Positions 1 to 8,558 of a stretch of 40,362 nt of DNA are shown one piece after another. Source of the stretch: a virus. Each line of letters starts with the position of its first letter. Within the stretch, counting starts at the first letter, position 1. The notes under the pieces are model-generated. The model was not told the DNA's origin. It made no database searches and saw nothing but the letters and a program-made list of their open reading frames with translations. Location of the stretch: IMG/VR virus record IMGVR_UViG_3300048115_000492, positions 1-40,362 of that record, one strand, 5' to 3'. Position numbers and translations under genes: made by a program.

Positions 1-1034
1 TGGGCGCTCCGGCGAACGGAGTTCAGTCATTGACTTTGGGCGCTTTTGGCGGCGCAACTTCAATTGGAGTTGTTCTAACTCAAGCAAGTGCAGGTGGTAG
101 AGACAGCGAAGATATCGAATCAATTCGGACTTTTGCTCCAAAGGCGTCTCAAATACAAGAGAGAGCAATTACAAGAAAAGACTATGAGACTCTCTTACGT
201 TCTCGTTTTCCTAACATACAAGCAATCTCTGTATATGGTGGAGACGAGGTAACACCCCCACAGTTTGGTAAAGTGATTATCTCTGTTGATGTAGTTGGTG
301 GTGAGGGTGTTGCTGACTATGAGATTGCTAACTTCAAGCAGTATCTATCTGATAAGACTCCACTTGCTATTGAGCCTATCTTTGTTGTTGCTAAGTTTCT
401 ATTTGTGGATACAAATGTAACAGTTACTTACGATCCAAATCTTACGGCTAAGTCTTCATCGCAAATACAAAGTGAAGTAGCAGATGCGATTATCGATTAT
501 CAGAATAGAAATCTAAATGACTTTAATAAGACATTCCGACAGTCACGACTAGCGGCGTATCTAGATGGTCTTGATGCTTCGATTGTATCGACTGATATTA
601 TTGCAAAAGCAATCATTGAGTATATTCCAGAACTAAATGAATCACAAGCACCGGCATTTACCTTTGGTGAAGCACTTGTTAAGCCTTATGTGTTTAATCG
701 TGATAAGGGCTTTGCTTCTTATAAGCCTGCTGTGTCTTCTTCTGAGTTCACTGTTAATAATACACTTGTACGAGCAATGGATGATGGTAATGGTAATATC
801 ATGCTTGTAACTTCAGGCTTGTCAGACGAGAGCGTATTTAGTACTTCTGTAGGTACTATAAATTATGATACTGGAGAAATTAAATTTAATGATTTAAATG
901 TGTCTTCTTTTGAAGGTAGCGCAATTAAGTTTACTGCAAATAGTGTGAAGAAAGATATTCGCCCACCAAAAGATCGTATTCTTGTGATTCGTGGTGAAGA
1001 TGTGAATGTGTCTATAATCCCTGTGGAACAATAA
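1..1034 (+). CDS. 6: Baseplate wedge subunit gp6, C-terminal part (5' end outside window)
   Basis: The reading frame is already open at base 3 and continues upstream, so this is the C-terminal part of a longer gene. The TTG at base 30 is not a credible start. The translated part carries the Baseplate_J/gp6 signature: an IR..AP block, then RAITRKDYE, then VYGGDEVTPPQFGKV, which matches the family pattern AP, RA.T..DY, GGE..PP.yGkV. In T4, gp6 forms the ring that ties the baseplate wedges together in the tail. The last third (IRGEDVNVSIIPVEQ at the end) is the usual C-terminal tail region. The stop lies three bases before the ATG of the gp7-like gene, which fits the T4 order 6-7-8. I saw no inserted module in this part. 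Confidence in the family is high. Confidence 0.9.
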   Translation, partial: GAPANGVQSLTLGAFGGATSIGVVLTQASAGGRDSEDIESIRTFAPKASQIQERAITRKDYETLLRSRFPNIQAISVYGGDEVTPPQFGKVIISVDVVGGEGVADYEIANFKQYLSDKTPLAIEPIFVVAKFLFVDTNVTVTYDPNLTAKSSSQIQSEVADAIIDYQNRNLNDFNKTFRQSRLAAYLDGLDASIVSTDIIAKAIIEYIPELNESQAPAFTFGEALVKPYVFNRDKGFASYKPAVSSSEFTVNNTLVRAMDDGNGNIMLVTSGLSDESVFSTSVGTINYDTGEIKFNDLNVSSFEGSAIKFTANSVKKDIRPPKDRILVIRGEDVNVSIIPVEQ

Positions 1035-1037
1035 TAT

Positions 1038-4000
1038 ATGTCTATACAAGTCCGAGATAATATTTACTCTGACATAGAAAGTCAGTTTCCAAACGTATAT
1101 AGAGAAAATAGTGAATTCTTTATAGCGTTTGTCGAGGCTTACTATCGCTATCTTGATCAAAAGAATGATCGAGATATTCCAAAGTTACGAGATATCGATA
1201 CAACTTTACCTACATTCTTTGTATACTATAAGAAGAAGTATCTTGCTGACCTTCCACTTGACTCAACTATTGATGTACCATTTATCGTAAAGCATATTAA
1301 TGATCTATACACAAGAAAGGGTACAAAAGAATCTCTTGAGTTATTGTTTAAGATGTTCTTCAATGAAGACATTACCGTAACTTACCCTGGCGGTAGTGTA
1401 CTAAAGCCATCTAATAGTCGATGGGGTGGTGAATCATTTCTTGAGATGAAGACTGTGTTTAGTGAAGATGGATATCCAATACAACGTGGTAATAGTATTA
1501 AGGGTGATCTATCAAGCGCAGAAGCATTTGTTGACGATATTGTATTTGTTAACTTCTCGGGCGCACTCACCCCCATTCTTTATATGTCAAATCTTAAAGG
1601 CACATTTGTGGGAGATGACTCGCTTGAAGTTATCTCTGCTACAAACGATGGAACAGAAACTATTATCAATGTTGGTAAACTAATTTCTGGTTCTGTATCA
1701 GGTGTAGAAATATCAAAAGCAGTACGACTACCAGAACAAAAACCTGGCGATACTGTTGATATCATTTCTAAAAAATCTGGTACTGGAGCAAAGGGTATTA
1801 TTACAAGTGCTTCCAAAACACAAGTAGGTAGTATTGATTATGAAATCATTGATGGTGGCTATGGTTATATTCAACCTAATACAAATGATTTCTCTAGTCA
1901 ACAAACTTTGGTAAGTAATCATGTTATTGTTCTAAGTGGTGACAATCCACATCCAACTTTAGAGGCGGGCGACACAATTGTATTCCCAGGTTCTACTGTA
2001 GACTATAATGGAAGAGATGAAACAAATGCGACACAGTATAGTGTAAATGGTAGTGCTATTGTAACTGAATATAGACATCCACTTTTGTTCATAAAAACAG
2101 AAACATCAAAAGATGACTTGTTCGATGTTTTCTCAGAATACTATTTTGGGCCTGCTATCTATCCATCTAATCTTTTGGTATCTGATGAGTATCCATATGA
2201 GGGTTTGAGTAATGGAGACCCTCATCCACTCGCAGGTCAACCATCTGGAGAAAATGTTGCACGAAATCTTTTCTATGATAATTTCGTAAACACTATGTAC
2301 ATTCGGGCTGGTAGTGAAGAACTTTTGAAATATCTAACTGAGTCACAACGTAAGTATTATTCCCAGTTCATGTCGCAACTTGAGCCTATTGACAAATATG
2401 GTGGAAATTTTTATAACGTACTTCTTGGTAGTGGAGACTTTAATGACCCCGTAGCAGAAACCAGTAATTTTAATGTTGATGCAGTGCAATTTTTTATTGG
2501 TTATCAAAACTCTATTAATAATGGCGTTGACGATGTAGACTTGTACAATCAGCCAACTGACTATGATAATTGGTTGGGGACTAATAGTATTAATCAGAAT
2601 AGCGAGGGTGAGATTAACGAAGCACTTCTTGCTACAGAGGTCGCTGATAGATTACCTACAATTTCACCATTTGTTACACAAGCAGTACTAAGTCAAGGAA
2701 TAAAATCTGGTCGATTAGATAAACTGATTGATGGTCAGTTGTATACCTTGACTCATCGTGGTAAAATTCTTACCGATGACGACTTTGCTAAGATAGGGTG
2801 TAATACTCCAGTAGTTGGTGAAGACTTTGTGTTCACATCAGCTAACTTATTAAACTTGTCTAGAGGTGGAGAACATCACAAGCTAGACAAGTATGACGCA
2901 ATCTTTACACCGCACAAACAAGTGATAGCAAAATTCCTTAAATTCTTTAATGCGCTTGGTTTGTATAATCAGATTACTATAGGTTCTACATTAGACACAC
3001 CACCAAATTTTCCAAATACAGTTACTGAATTTTACCCTGCAAATGATGAAGACGGCAATGCTATTGCTATTGGTGAACCTCATCCACAAGCAGGTCAACC
3101 AGACTATGGTTTTTATAATCAGTATATAGTGCCTGTTGAAAATTTAGTACCGGGTAGAAGATACTATATTCGTGATGTTGGAACAACATCTTTTGCTGAC
3201 TGGAACTTATTGGGGGCTCAGTTGGGTACAAGAACTACACCAAATGAAGTTTTCGATAAAGAACTTTCTACTCGCCCAATAAGTCCACTTCAAGAATACA
3301 TGATTACTGATCTTGGCGACACTACCAAAAATCAGTGGGAGCAAATAGGGTGGGTGGCAAACAGTGATGGACATGGTGATGAGCCTGCACAAGGTGATAA
3401 ATTCATTGCCCCAGATTTTGTCTACAGTAATTATACAGTAGAAATAGACTCTATTGTATCAAACGCATATGTGGTAGGGTCTGGTTCTACTGATAGTACT
3501 GGTGCAATAACAGGTCAAGATAGACAGATTCAAATAGATGTTGGTGATACAGTAACATTTAATAATGATGTTCACGAAACACACCCAGTACAAATTTTAA
3601 GTCAATTTGAAGCAGTAGAAACAATATCAGATATCTCTGACGCATCAGCTACAGACACTACTGGCGATAGTGATTTTATCATATCGGGTCACGGCTTTTC
3701 TAGTGGTGATGAAGTTACTGTGAGTTTTGGTAGTGGTACATACGCCGATCTAGAAACAAATAAAACTTATTATGTTAAAAGGGTTAGTAGCAGTAACTTT
3801 GAATTATACACTCAACAAAGAAACGCCGCAGGGAATTTTTTCGACCAATATCAAGTTTCAATCAATCCGGCTAATTTAACTGCTTCTCAAACCTTTGTTG
3901 CTGATACAGCACTATCCACCATTACAGCACAAGATGCTAATGGTACTTACAGTTGTGATCCAACTACTCTCAAGGTGGGCGATAGAATTACAGTCTCAGG

Positions 4001-7000
4001 TACTTTTGGTGGGACACCTGGATCAATCACTGGATACTCAGACTCGACAACTTATGCTGTTAGTAGCATAGTAACAGGCGCTTCCCCTAATGTCACTCGA
4101 TTCCAAATAGAAACTCTTGATGGTAATTCTGTTACTACTACGACTGGTGTGGTATCTGGAGCAACATTTACTCCACAGATTTTTGTACCTACATCAGTAA
4201 CATTTACTCGTGCTAGTGTAGTAGAAACATACGGCGTAACTGGTGCAGGCACTAATACAGTATCATTTACACCACTAACAAACAATGACTATTACTACGA
4301 ATCGGTAAATGATAGTGATCTTAGAGGTACTATCGTTGTTAGTGATAAGACAACTACAGATGATATGCCAAATGTATCGTCTACTGGTAAAGTTGCTGAC
4401 TTAAATCAATTACGAGAATTTGTGTATATTACTAGTAGTGAAGTTGGTGACACATTTGTTGCAACTGCACTAGCTGACGGTGTTACTGTAAGCGGGACTG
4501 GTCTGTGTGTAGATCATGCTAATGTCTTAACAGCAAGCAAATTTAGTGGATTTGGTGCATATACTGATCCATTAAAAGATGCAAGTGGACAGACACTAAA
4601 TGTATTACCGAGTGACTTACAAGCCACATCTTTCTTGGGCCTTATCAATGGTGACTATTTTAACCCGATTGAATGTCAAACCATAGGGCCTTACAATGCG
4701 TCATCTTCGTTTGATGTAACTCAGGTTAGTGATACTGAGGTCGTATCTATTACACCCGATATTATCGGCGATCATTTCCAAGAACAACTAGAGCCAAGAT
4801 ACTTTTTGACTGGGCTAACTGTTAATACTACAACAGGTCTATTCACACATGATGAGCAGATCATACCAACAGAAAAATATCTGTGGGTTGAAGGTCCGAC
4901 ACCACTCGGTAATATTGTTAATAATGAAGATTACTATCTAAGGCCTCTATCTTCTACCACATTTGAGTTATATGAAAATAGATCGGGTGATCCACCTTAC
5001 ACATATAGCAGTAAAGTTATACCTAGTGATAATAATGTAGATGGTCACGCTATAAGATTGCCTGTGCCTGCTCTGCTAGACCCCCAAAACTTTGATTCGA
5101 TTTATAATATGAGTGGTACGATTGGTGTTGAAAATTTTAGTACAACATATCAAGATGCGTTTGAAGAGAAGTTAATTACAATAGGTAGCATCACAGATAT
5201 ATTGGAAGATAGACCTGGTACAAATTATCAAAACGATGTTGGTGTTAGAGTTGTAAACGAACAGATTGCACAGTATGATTTGAGAGATTTAATCATAACT
5301 TTTGATAATGCACCCTTTAGTCTACAGACGGGCGATATAGTAATTCAAAAAATAAGATCACCATATGAGGGTCCTGAGTCTGACACTGAAGCAGACTACA
5401 TTAAGGGCGCTTTAACTTCTGATGCCACTAATGGCACATTGTTTGATAGAAGTATTGATGTCAACGGAATGAAAATTGTTTTGGCTGATGCAACTTTGAT
5501 TGATGCAAGCGGGCTCACAGACGCTGTTACAGACGAGTTCGGTAAAAAGGTTGCTAGAGTTGTGAGTTTGCTTACTGATAAAAGAGGCGCAGGTATCGAT
5601 GAAAGCGCACAAAGAAAGATGATCAAAATTCTTAATGGTAAGGGTGAGACTGATGATGGTAAAAAACGAATCGCACAAAGAGTTGCATATGGTTCTGCCG
5701 GTTCATATACACCAAACTTTATAACTAACCCAGCCGCATACTCTGGTTACACTTCTTTCTTGAATAGTCATAATACTAATGACACGATATTCTTTGAGGC
5801 AACCAATAGACCTTCAAGTGGCTTTGGTGTTGAGTCGATGACTGGTGCTTGGTCTACTATGCCTGGTCGTGCTAATGTTACTACTGGCACAGGTGTAAAT
5901 GTTGAAAGTGTGTTAAATGGCACTGGGCAAAATATATGTTACTTAAATGTTGATAATGTAGTACAAGGTAAATCTTACACGATAAACATTACTTCGACAG
6001 CAGACTCATCGCATAGTTTTACTTTAGTGGTGTACGATGGAGTAAACCCCAATAATCCAGACGAAACAGTTTTATCTCAAGCGATAGCCGTAGACTCCAC
6101 ACAATCAATTAATTTTACAGCATTATCTAGTAATACTTTCATTGCATTGATTGCAGGCTCAAGTAATAATACTACTATTGATGCAACTGTATCAGTCAAA
6201 GAAATTATAGACGGTCAATACGATGTCGAAAATGTTGTAGAAAATCTTTTACACACTTTCCATTTGTATGCTGTTAGAGGTGCTGTCGAAGGTAGTGAAA
6301 CTGCATTAAACTGGAAGGCAACTATCAATCCAAATTGGGAAAATACAGAACTTCATCTGGCAATGAAAGAAGCGATTGATAATGATATGTTCGATCCAAC
6401 TTCTTATGCGCCAAACTGGTTTAATGATCAAGCAGAAGCAGAGTCAGCATATAAAGAGTACTTGTATTTGTTGAACTGGAGTATGTGGGCGATGAGTGAG
6501 TTCTGGGTTGGTAGTAGTAAAGCACCACAATGGAACGATAGTATGCGTACTCCATTAGGTATAGAAGAAAACAACCCGCTTGGATATGAATTGTTTAATA
6601 CTTACATTGCTCCAGTATTAAGCAGACCAAACTTTATAACTCTCAGAGAAATGTTCAAACATAGTAATGGTGGAGTTTCTGGATATGTACCAACACCAGT
6701 AACATCTTATTTGTCTGCCAAAGAAATACAAGATTTAGCAGTTAGTTCTACAGAAGAAAGTATTAGGGCGTATAAAGTTAGTACTGGTGACAATTCTAAT
6801 CCACCAAGCTATGCTGAAAGTCAGACTATATTTAATCTTGAAGCAGAGCAGTACGATGTAAAATTGAAATACTTAAAGAGAGTGGGTACAGAGTTTTACT
6901 TCAGACCAATGAGTTTCTTTGGTGTACAAAATGATGTACCAATATTCATAAGATCAGAATTTAGAAATATTCTTACAGTAAGAAAAGATTTAGAATCTTT

Positions 7001-7583
7001 GCCTATGGGTGCTAATGCACAAATACTAGGGGCCGCTGAATATAGTACTGGTCAGATAGAAGGTGTTAAGATTTTGCATACTGGATATAAGTATGAAGAC
7101 GGCGAAGAAGTTGATATCATTAATACAAATGTAAACAGTACAACATACAATCAAAAAGTTGCTACTGGAAAAATAGTATCTACTGGTCAAGGTAATACAG
7201 AAGGTGGATGGAAAGATTCTTCTTCTTTCCTAAATGAATCAAGTGCTGTAGTGCATGATAATGACTACTATCAAGAGTTTTCGTATGATATATCTACGAT
7301 GCTTGATCCAGAAATATACACGCCACTTGTTAAAGATGTTGTTGGAGTAGCCGGCACTAAAATGTTCAGTACTCCACTGATAAATAGTGAGAATAGCTTC
7401 GAAAATTCGATAGATGTTTCACTCACAGGGTTCCAGATACTAGCAGAACCACTAGAAGCACAAGGTACTGGTTTTGTTGGTAACGCTACTGCTGATCTTA
7501 CTGGTGAAAGACTAGTAACTGATCCAAATGGAGCAGACGAACTTACTGCCGTAACACAAGATGAGTCAGAGGATATTGTTTAA
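1038..7583 (+). CDS. 7: gp7-like baseplate wedge protein, greatly enlarged by inserted modules
   Basis: At 2181 residues this is about twice T4 gp7. The N-terminal region (FFIAFVEAYYRYL at residues 27-39, then YTRKGTKESLELLFKMFFNE near 92-111) resembles the C-terminal helical part of T4 gp7 as I recall it, so I call it a wedge protein. The middle is a chain of inserted units: two tandem G..Y.I...W..GD.F modules (about 702-794), a cupredoxin-like domain (about 799-1103) split by two other modules, a second HG-type module (about 1260-1317), and a jelly-roll or carbohydrate-binding-like segment (about 1605-1726). A helical, Trp-rich stretch (1730-1860) and a beta-rich end follow. A PHP.AGQP motif occurs twice (about 2219 and 3076). 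The start ATG is three bases after the gp6 stop, with a weak GGA upstream. The stop abuts the next ATG. Confidence 0.75.
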   Translation: MSIQVRDNIYSDIESQFPNVYRENSEFFIAFVEAYYRYLDQKNDRDIPKLRDIDTTLPTFFVYYKKKYLADLPLDSTIDVPFIVKHINDLYTRKGTKESLELLFKMFFNEDITVTYPGGSVLKPSNSRWGGESFLEMKTVFSEDGYPIQRGNSIKGDLSSAEAFVDDIVFVNFSGALTPILYMSNLKGTFVGDDSLEVISATNDGTETIINVGKLISGSVSGVEISKAVRLPEQKPGDTVDIISKKSGTGAKGIITSASKTQVGSIDYEIIDGGYGYIQPNTNDFSSQQTLVSNHVIVLSGDNPHPTLEAGDTIVFPGSTVDYNGRDETNATQYSVNGSAIVTEYRHPLLFIKTETSKDDLFDVFSEYYFGPAIYPSNLLVSDEYPYEGLSNGDPHPLAGQPSGENVARNLFYDNFVNTMYIRAGSEELLKYLTESQRKYYSQFMSQLEPIDKYGGNFYNVLLGSGDFNDPVAETSNFNVDAVQFFIGYQNSINNGVDDVDLYNQPTDYDNWLGTNSINQNSEGEINEALLATEVADRLPTISPFVTQAVLSQGIKSGRLDKLIDGQLYTLTHRGKILTDDDFAKIGCNTPVVGEDFVFTSANLLNLSRGGEHHKLDKYDAIFTPHKQVIAKFLKFFNALGLYNQITIGSTLDTPPNFPNTVTEFYPANDEDGNAIAIGEPHPQAGQPDYGFYNQYIVPVENLVPGRRYYIRDVGTTSFADWNLLGAQLGTRTTPNEVFDKELSTRPISPLQEYMITDLGDTTKNQWEQIGWVANSDGHGDEPAQGDKFIAPDFVYSNYTVEIDSIVSNAYVVGSGSTDSTGAITGQDRQIQIDVGDTVTFNNDVHETHPVQILSQFEAVETISDISDASATDTTGDSDFIISGHGFSSGDEVTVSFGSGTYADLETNKTYYVKRVSSSNFELYTQQRNAAGNFFDQYQVSINPANLTASQTFVADTALSTITAQDANGTYSCDPTTLKVGDRITVSGTFGGTPGSITGYSDSTTYAVSSIVTGASPNVTRFQIETLDGNSVTTTTGVVSGATFTPQIFVPTSVTFTRASVVETYGVTGAGTNTVSFTPLTNNDYYYESVNDSDLRGTIVVSDKTTTDDMPNVSSTGKVADLNQLREFVYITSSEVGDTFVATALADGVTVSGTGLCVDHANVLTASKFSGFGAYTDPLKDASGQTLNVLPSDLQATSFLGLINGDYFNPIECQTIGPYNASSSFDVTQVSDTEVVSITPDIIGDHFQEQLEPRYFLTGLTVNTTTGLFTHDEQIIPTEKYLWVEGPTPLGNIVNNEDYYLRPLSSTTFELYENRSGDPPYTYSSKVIPSDNNVDGHAIRLPVPALLDPQNFDSIYNMSGTIGVENFSTTYQDAFEEKLITIGSITDILEDRPGTNYQNDVGVRVVNEQIAQYDLRDLIITFDNAPFSLQTGDIVIQKIRSPYEGPESDTEADYIKGALTSDATNGTLFDRSIDVNGMKIVLADATLIDASGLTDAVTDEFGKKVARVVSLLTDKRGAGIDESAQRKMIKILNGKGETDDGKKRIAQRVAYGSAGSYTPNFITNPAAYSGYTSFLNSHNTNDTIFFEATNRPSSGFGVESMTGAWSTMPGRANVTTGTGVNVESVLNGTGQNICYLNVDNVVQGKSYTINITSTADSSHSFTLVVYDGVNPNNPDETVLSQAIAVDSTQSINFTALSSNTFIALIAGSSNNTTIDATVSVKEIIDGQYDVENVVENLLHTFHLYAVRGAVEGSETALNWKATINPNWENTELHLAMKEAIDNDMFDPTSYAPNWFNDQAEAESAYKEYLYLLNWSMWAMSEFWVGSSKAPQWNDSMRTPLGIEENNPLGYELFNTYIAPVLSRPNFITLREMFKHSNGGVSGYVPTPVTSYLSAKEIQDLAVSSTEESIRAYKVSTGDNSNPPSYAESQTIFNLEAEQYDVKLKYLKRVGTEFYFRPMSFFGVQNDVPIFIRSEFRNILTVRKDLESLPMGANAQILGAAEYSTGQIEGVKILHTGYKYEDGEEVDIINTNVNSTTYNQKVATGKIVSTGQGNTEGGWKDSSSFLNESSAVVHDNDYYQEFSYDISTMLDPEIYTPLVKDVVGVAGTKMFSTPLINSENSFENSIDVSLTGFQILAEPLEAQGTGFVGNATADLTGERLVTDPNGADELTAVTQDESEDIV
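3141..3263 (+). repeat. Recurrent module, gp7 copy 1 (coding)
   Basis: VPGRRYYIRDVGTTSFADWN, then LLGAQLG ... EVFDKE: the first of a tandem pair in the gp7-like protein. Confidence 0.65.
3282..3419 (+). repeat. Recurrent module, gp7 copy 2 (coding)
   Basis: QEYMITDLGDTTKNQWEQIG, then WVANSD ... QGDKFIAPDF: directly after copy 1, with the GD.F.A ending intact. Confidence 0.65.
3669..3812 (+). repeat. HG-type module, gp7 copy 1 (coding)
   Basis: FIISGHGFSSGDEVTVSFGS, then NKTYYVKRVSSSNFELYT. The pattern is HGf.sGD.V ... YyV..v....f.L. Confidence 0.55.
3921..4175 (+). repeat. SC-VGD module, gp7 copy (coding)
   Basis: ANGTYSCDPTTLKVGDRITV, then SGTFGG ... FQIETLDGNSVTTTTGVVSG. It matches a unit in the 1367-residue protein over about 85 residues in the same order of motifs. 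Confidence 0.6.
4815..4988 (+). repeat. HG-type module, gp7 copy 2, drifted (coding)
   Basis: The C-terminal half NEDYYLRPLSSTTFELYENR matches the module. The HG..GD half is degenerate (FTHDEQIIPTEKYLWV). Confidence 0.4.
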
Positions 7584-8540
7584 ATGAGTATTCTTAAAAT
7601 TGTAACAGATGGTGATCCATTCCCCGCTAAGGCAGGTAATGTTAATGGTTTACCCATAAACGATGGTCGAGTCAGAACATTCAATGACGGTACTGAGATT
7701 AGTGATCAGACTGATGGATTTGCCGGCCCATTGACTTACAACATCAGATACAGAGGTGGACAAGGTGGTAGAATTTCAGATGGTTCTGTTGTCTTAGATG
7801 AATCTGTAACACACTTGATCGGTCCAGACGAAAAGATTGGTGTTACTGTAAATGGTGTTGCAATATACAGTTCGTTTACAAGCGTGTTAAATGGGTATGG
7901 CGCAAACATAGTTAATACGCCTTCTTATGCTGGGTACAATTGGGTTTTACCAGAAATATCAAGTCAATACTATGCGGCAGACTCTTGTGGTGGTAAGCCA
8001 GAAGGTTTGACCAATGAGTATAGATACAGAAGTGGTAGATTTCTTAAATCTGGATTTGAGCAAAACGAAGAGTTTCGTGTGTCTAGTGATTACTTTAGTA
8101 ATGGAAATCTATTAACACACTCAGATGGTCACTCTAAAATAATTGGGTGGGCCTTAGATGGCTATCCAATTTACGGTCCATTCGGCTATAGCGATCCAAT
8201 AAATAGTAGTAGCAACATCGCTATAATGAGGTCTGGATATAGAGTATTTGATCCACTTGTTGATGGAAGTTTGCCCGCTTCCAGACCAGGCATTACTGGT
8301 TTAACAGTATTGGGTGCTTTTAAAGAAGATTATATATATGATGGCTCCACTGTGGGGGTTTTAGACCCATTCAATGGTAGATTTTGTAAAACACCAGATT
8401 TTGAAGATGGTACATATGCGTACTTTTTGACATTTTCTGATGGCAATATTAACGATGCAGGCGTGATTACTTCAGAGCCTACAACACCACAATACCCTTA
8501 TATTATAGGTACGAGTACTAGAGAGCAACGCTCTTATTAA
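7584..8540 (+). CDS. YHYH-domain virion protein with the YHYH histidines replaced
   Basis: A 318-residue protein with clear signs of the YHYH domain common in T4-like marine phages: HSDGHSKIIGWALDGYPIYG (about residues 179-198), a late LDPFNGRFCKTPDF block, DGTYAYFLTFSDG, and a C-terminal YPYIIG. The segment that names the family is altered. Where homologues have CGGHP followed by YHYH, this protein has CGGKP (Lys138) and YRYR (Arg147, Arg149). The function of the family is not known to me; in these phages it travels with wedge genes. The start ATG directly follows the TAA of the gp7-like gene, with a CAGAGGA Shine-Dalgarno match about ten bases upstream, so the two are probably translated together. 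It may be a split-off part of a larger gp7-YHYH protein. Confidence 0.75.
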   Translation: MSILKIVTDGDPFPAKAGNVNGLPINDGRVRTFNDGTEISDQTDGFAGPLTYNIRYRGGQGGRISDGSVVLDESVTHLIGPDEKIGVTVNGVAIYSSFTSVLNGYGANIVNTPSYAGYNWVLPEISSQYYAADSCGGKPEGLTNEYRYRSGRFLKSGFEQNEEFRVSSDYFSNGNLLTHSDGHSKIIGWALDGYPIYGPFGYSDPINSSSNIAIMRSGYRVFDPLVDGSLPASRPGITGLTVLGAFKEDYIYDGSTVGVLDPFNGRFCKTPDFEDGTYAYFLTFSDGNINDAGVITSEPTTPQYPYIIGTSTREQRSY

Positions 8541-8558
8541 TAAATTTGGAAACGAATA

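Larger units (their letters stand above)
3432..4340 (+). other. Cupredoxin-like domain split by a module insertion, copper ligands replaced
   Basis: This lies inside the gp7-like protein. The first half (VSNAYVVGSGSTDS, then IDVGDTVTFNNDVHETHPVQI) looks like the plastocyanin-type pattern GDT..F......HP. The second half (TNTVSFTP, then YYYESVNDSDLRGTIVV at residues 1085-1101) lines up without gaps with the usual YYYQC..H..M.GTI.V. About 200 residues lie between the halves, made of two modules found in other proteins of the window. One ligand-type His (849) is kept, but the Cys, His and Met positions read Ser1089, Asp1092 and Leu1095. Copper binding is therefore unlikely. The family call is from pattern memory only. 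Confidence 0.55.

Noticed and set aside
856-863. TATAAATT inside gp6 as a promoter for the gp7-like gene
   Set aside because: It is one base off the consensus, about 175 bases upstream and inside coding sequence; chance is likely in AT-rich DNA.
894-1160. Minus-strand 88-codon open frame across the gp6/gp7 junction
   Set aside because: It overlaps two well-supported genes, has no family motif, and its Ile/Phe/His-rich translation is typical of an antisense shadow.
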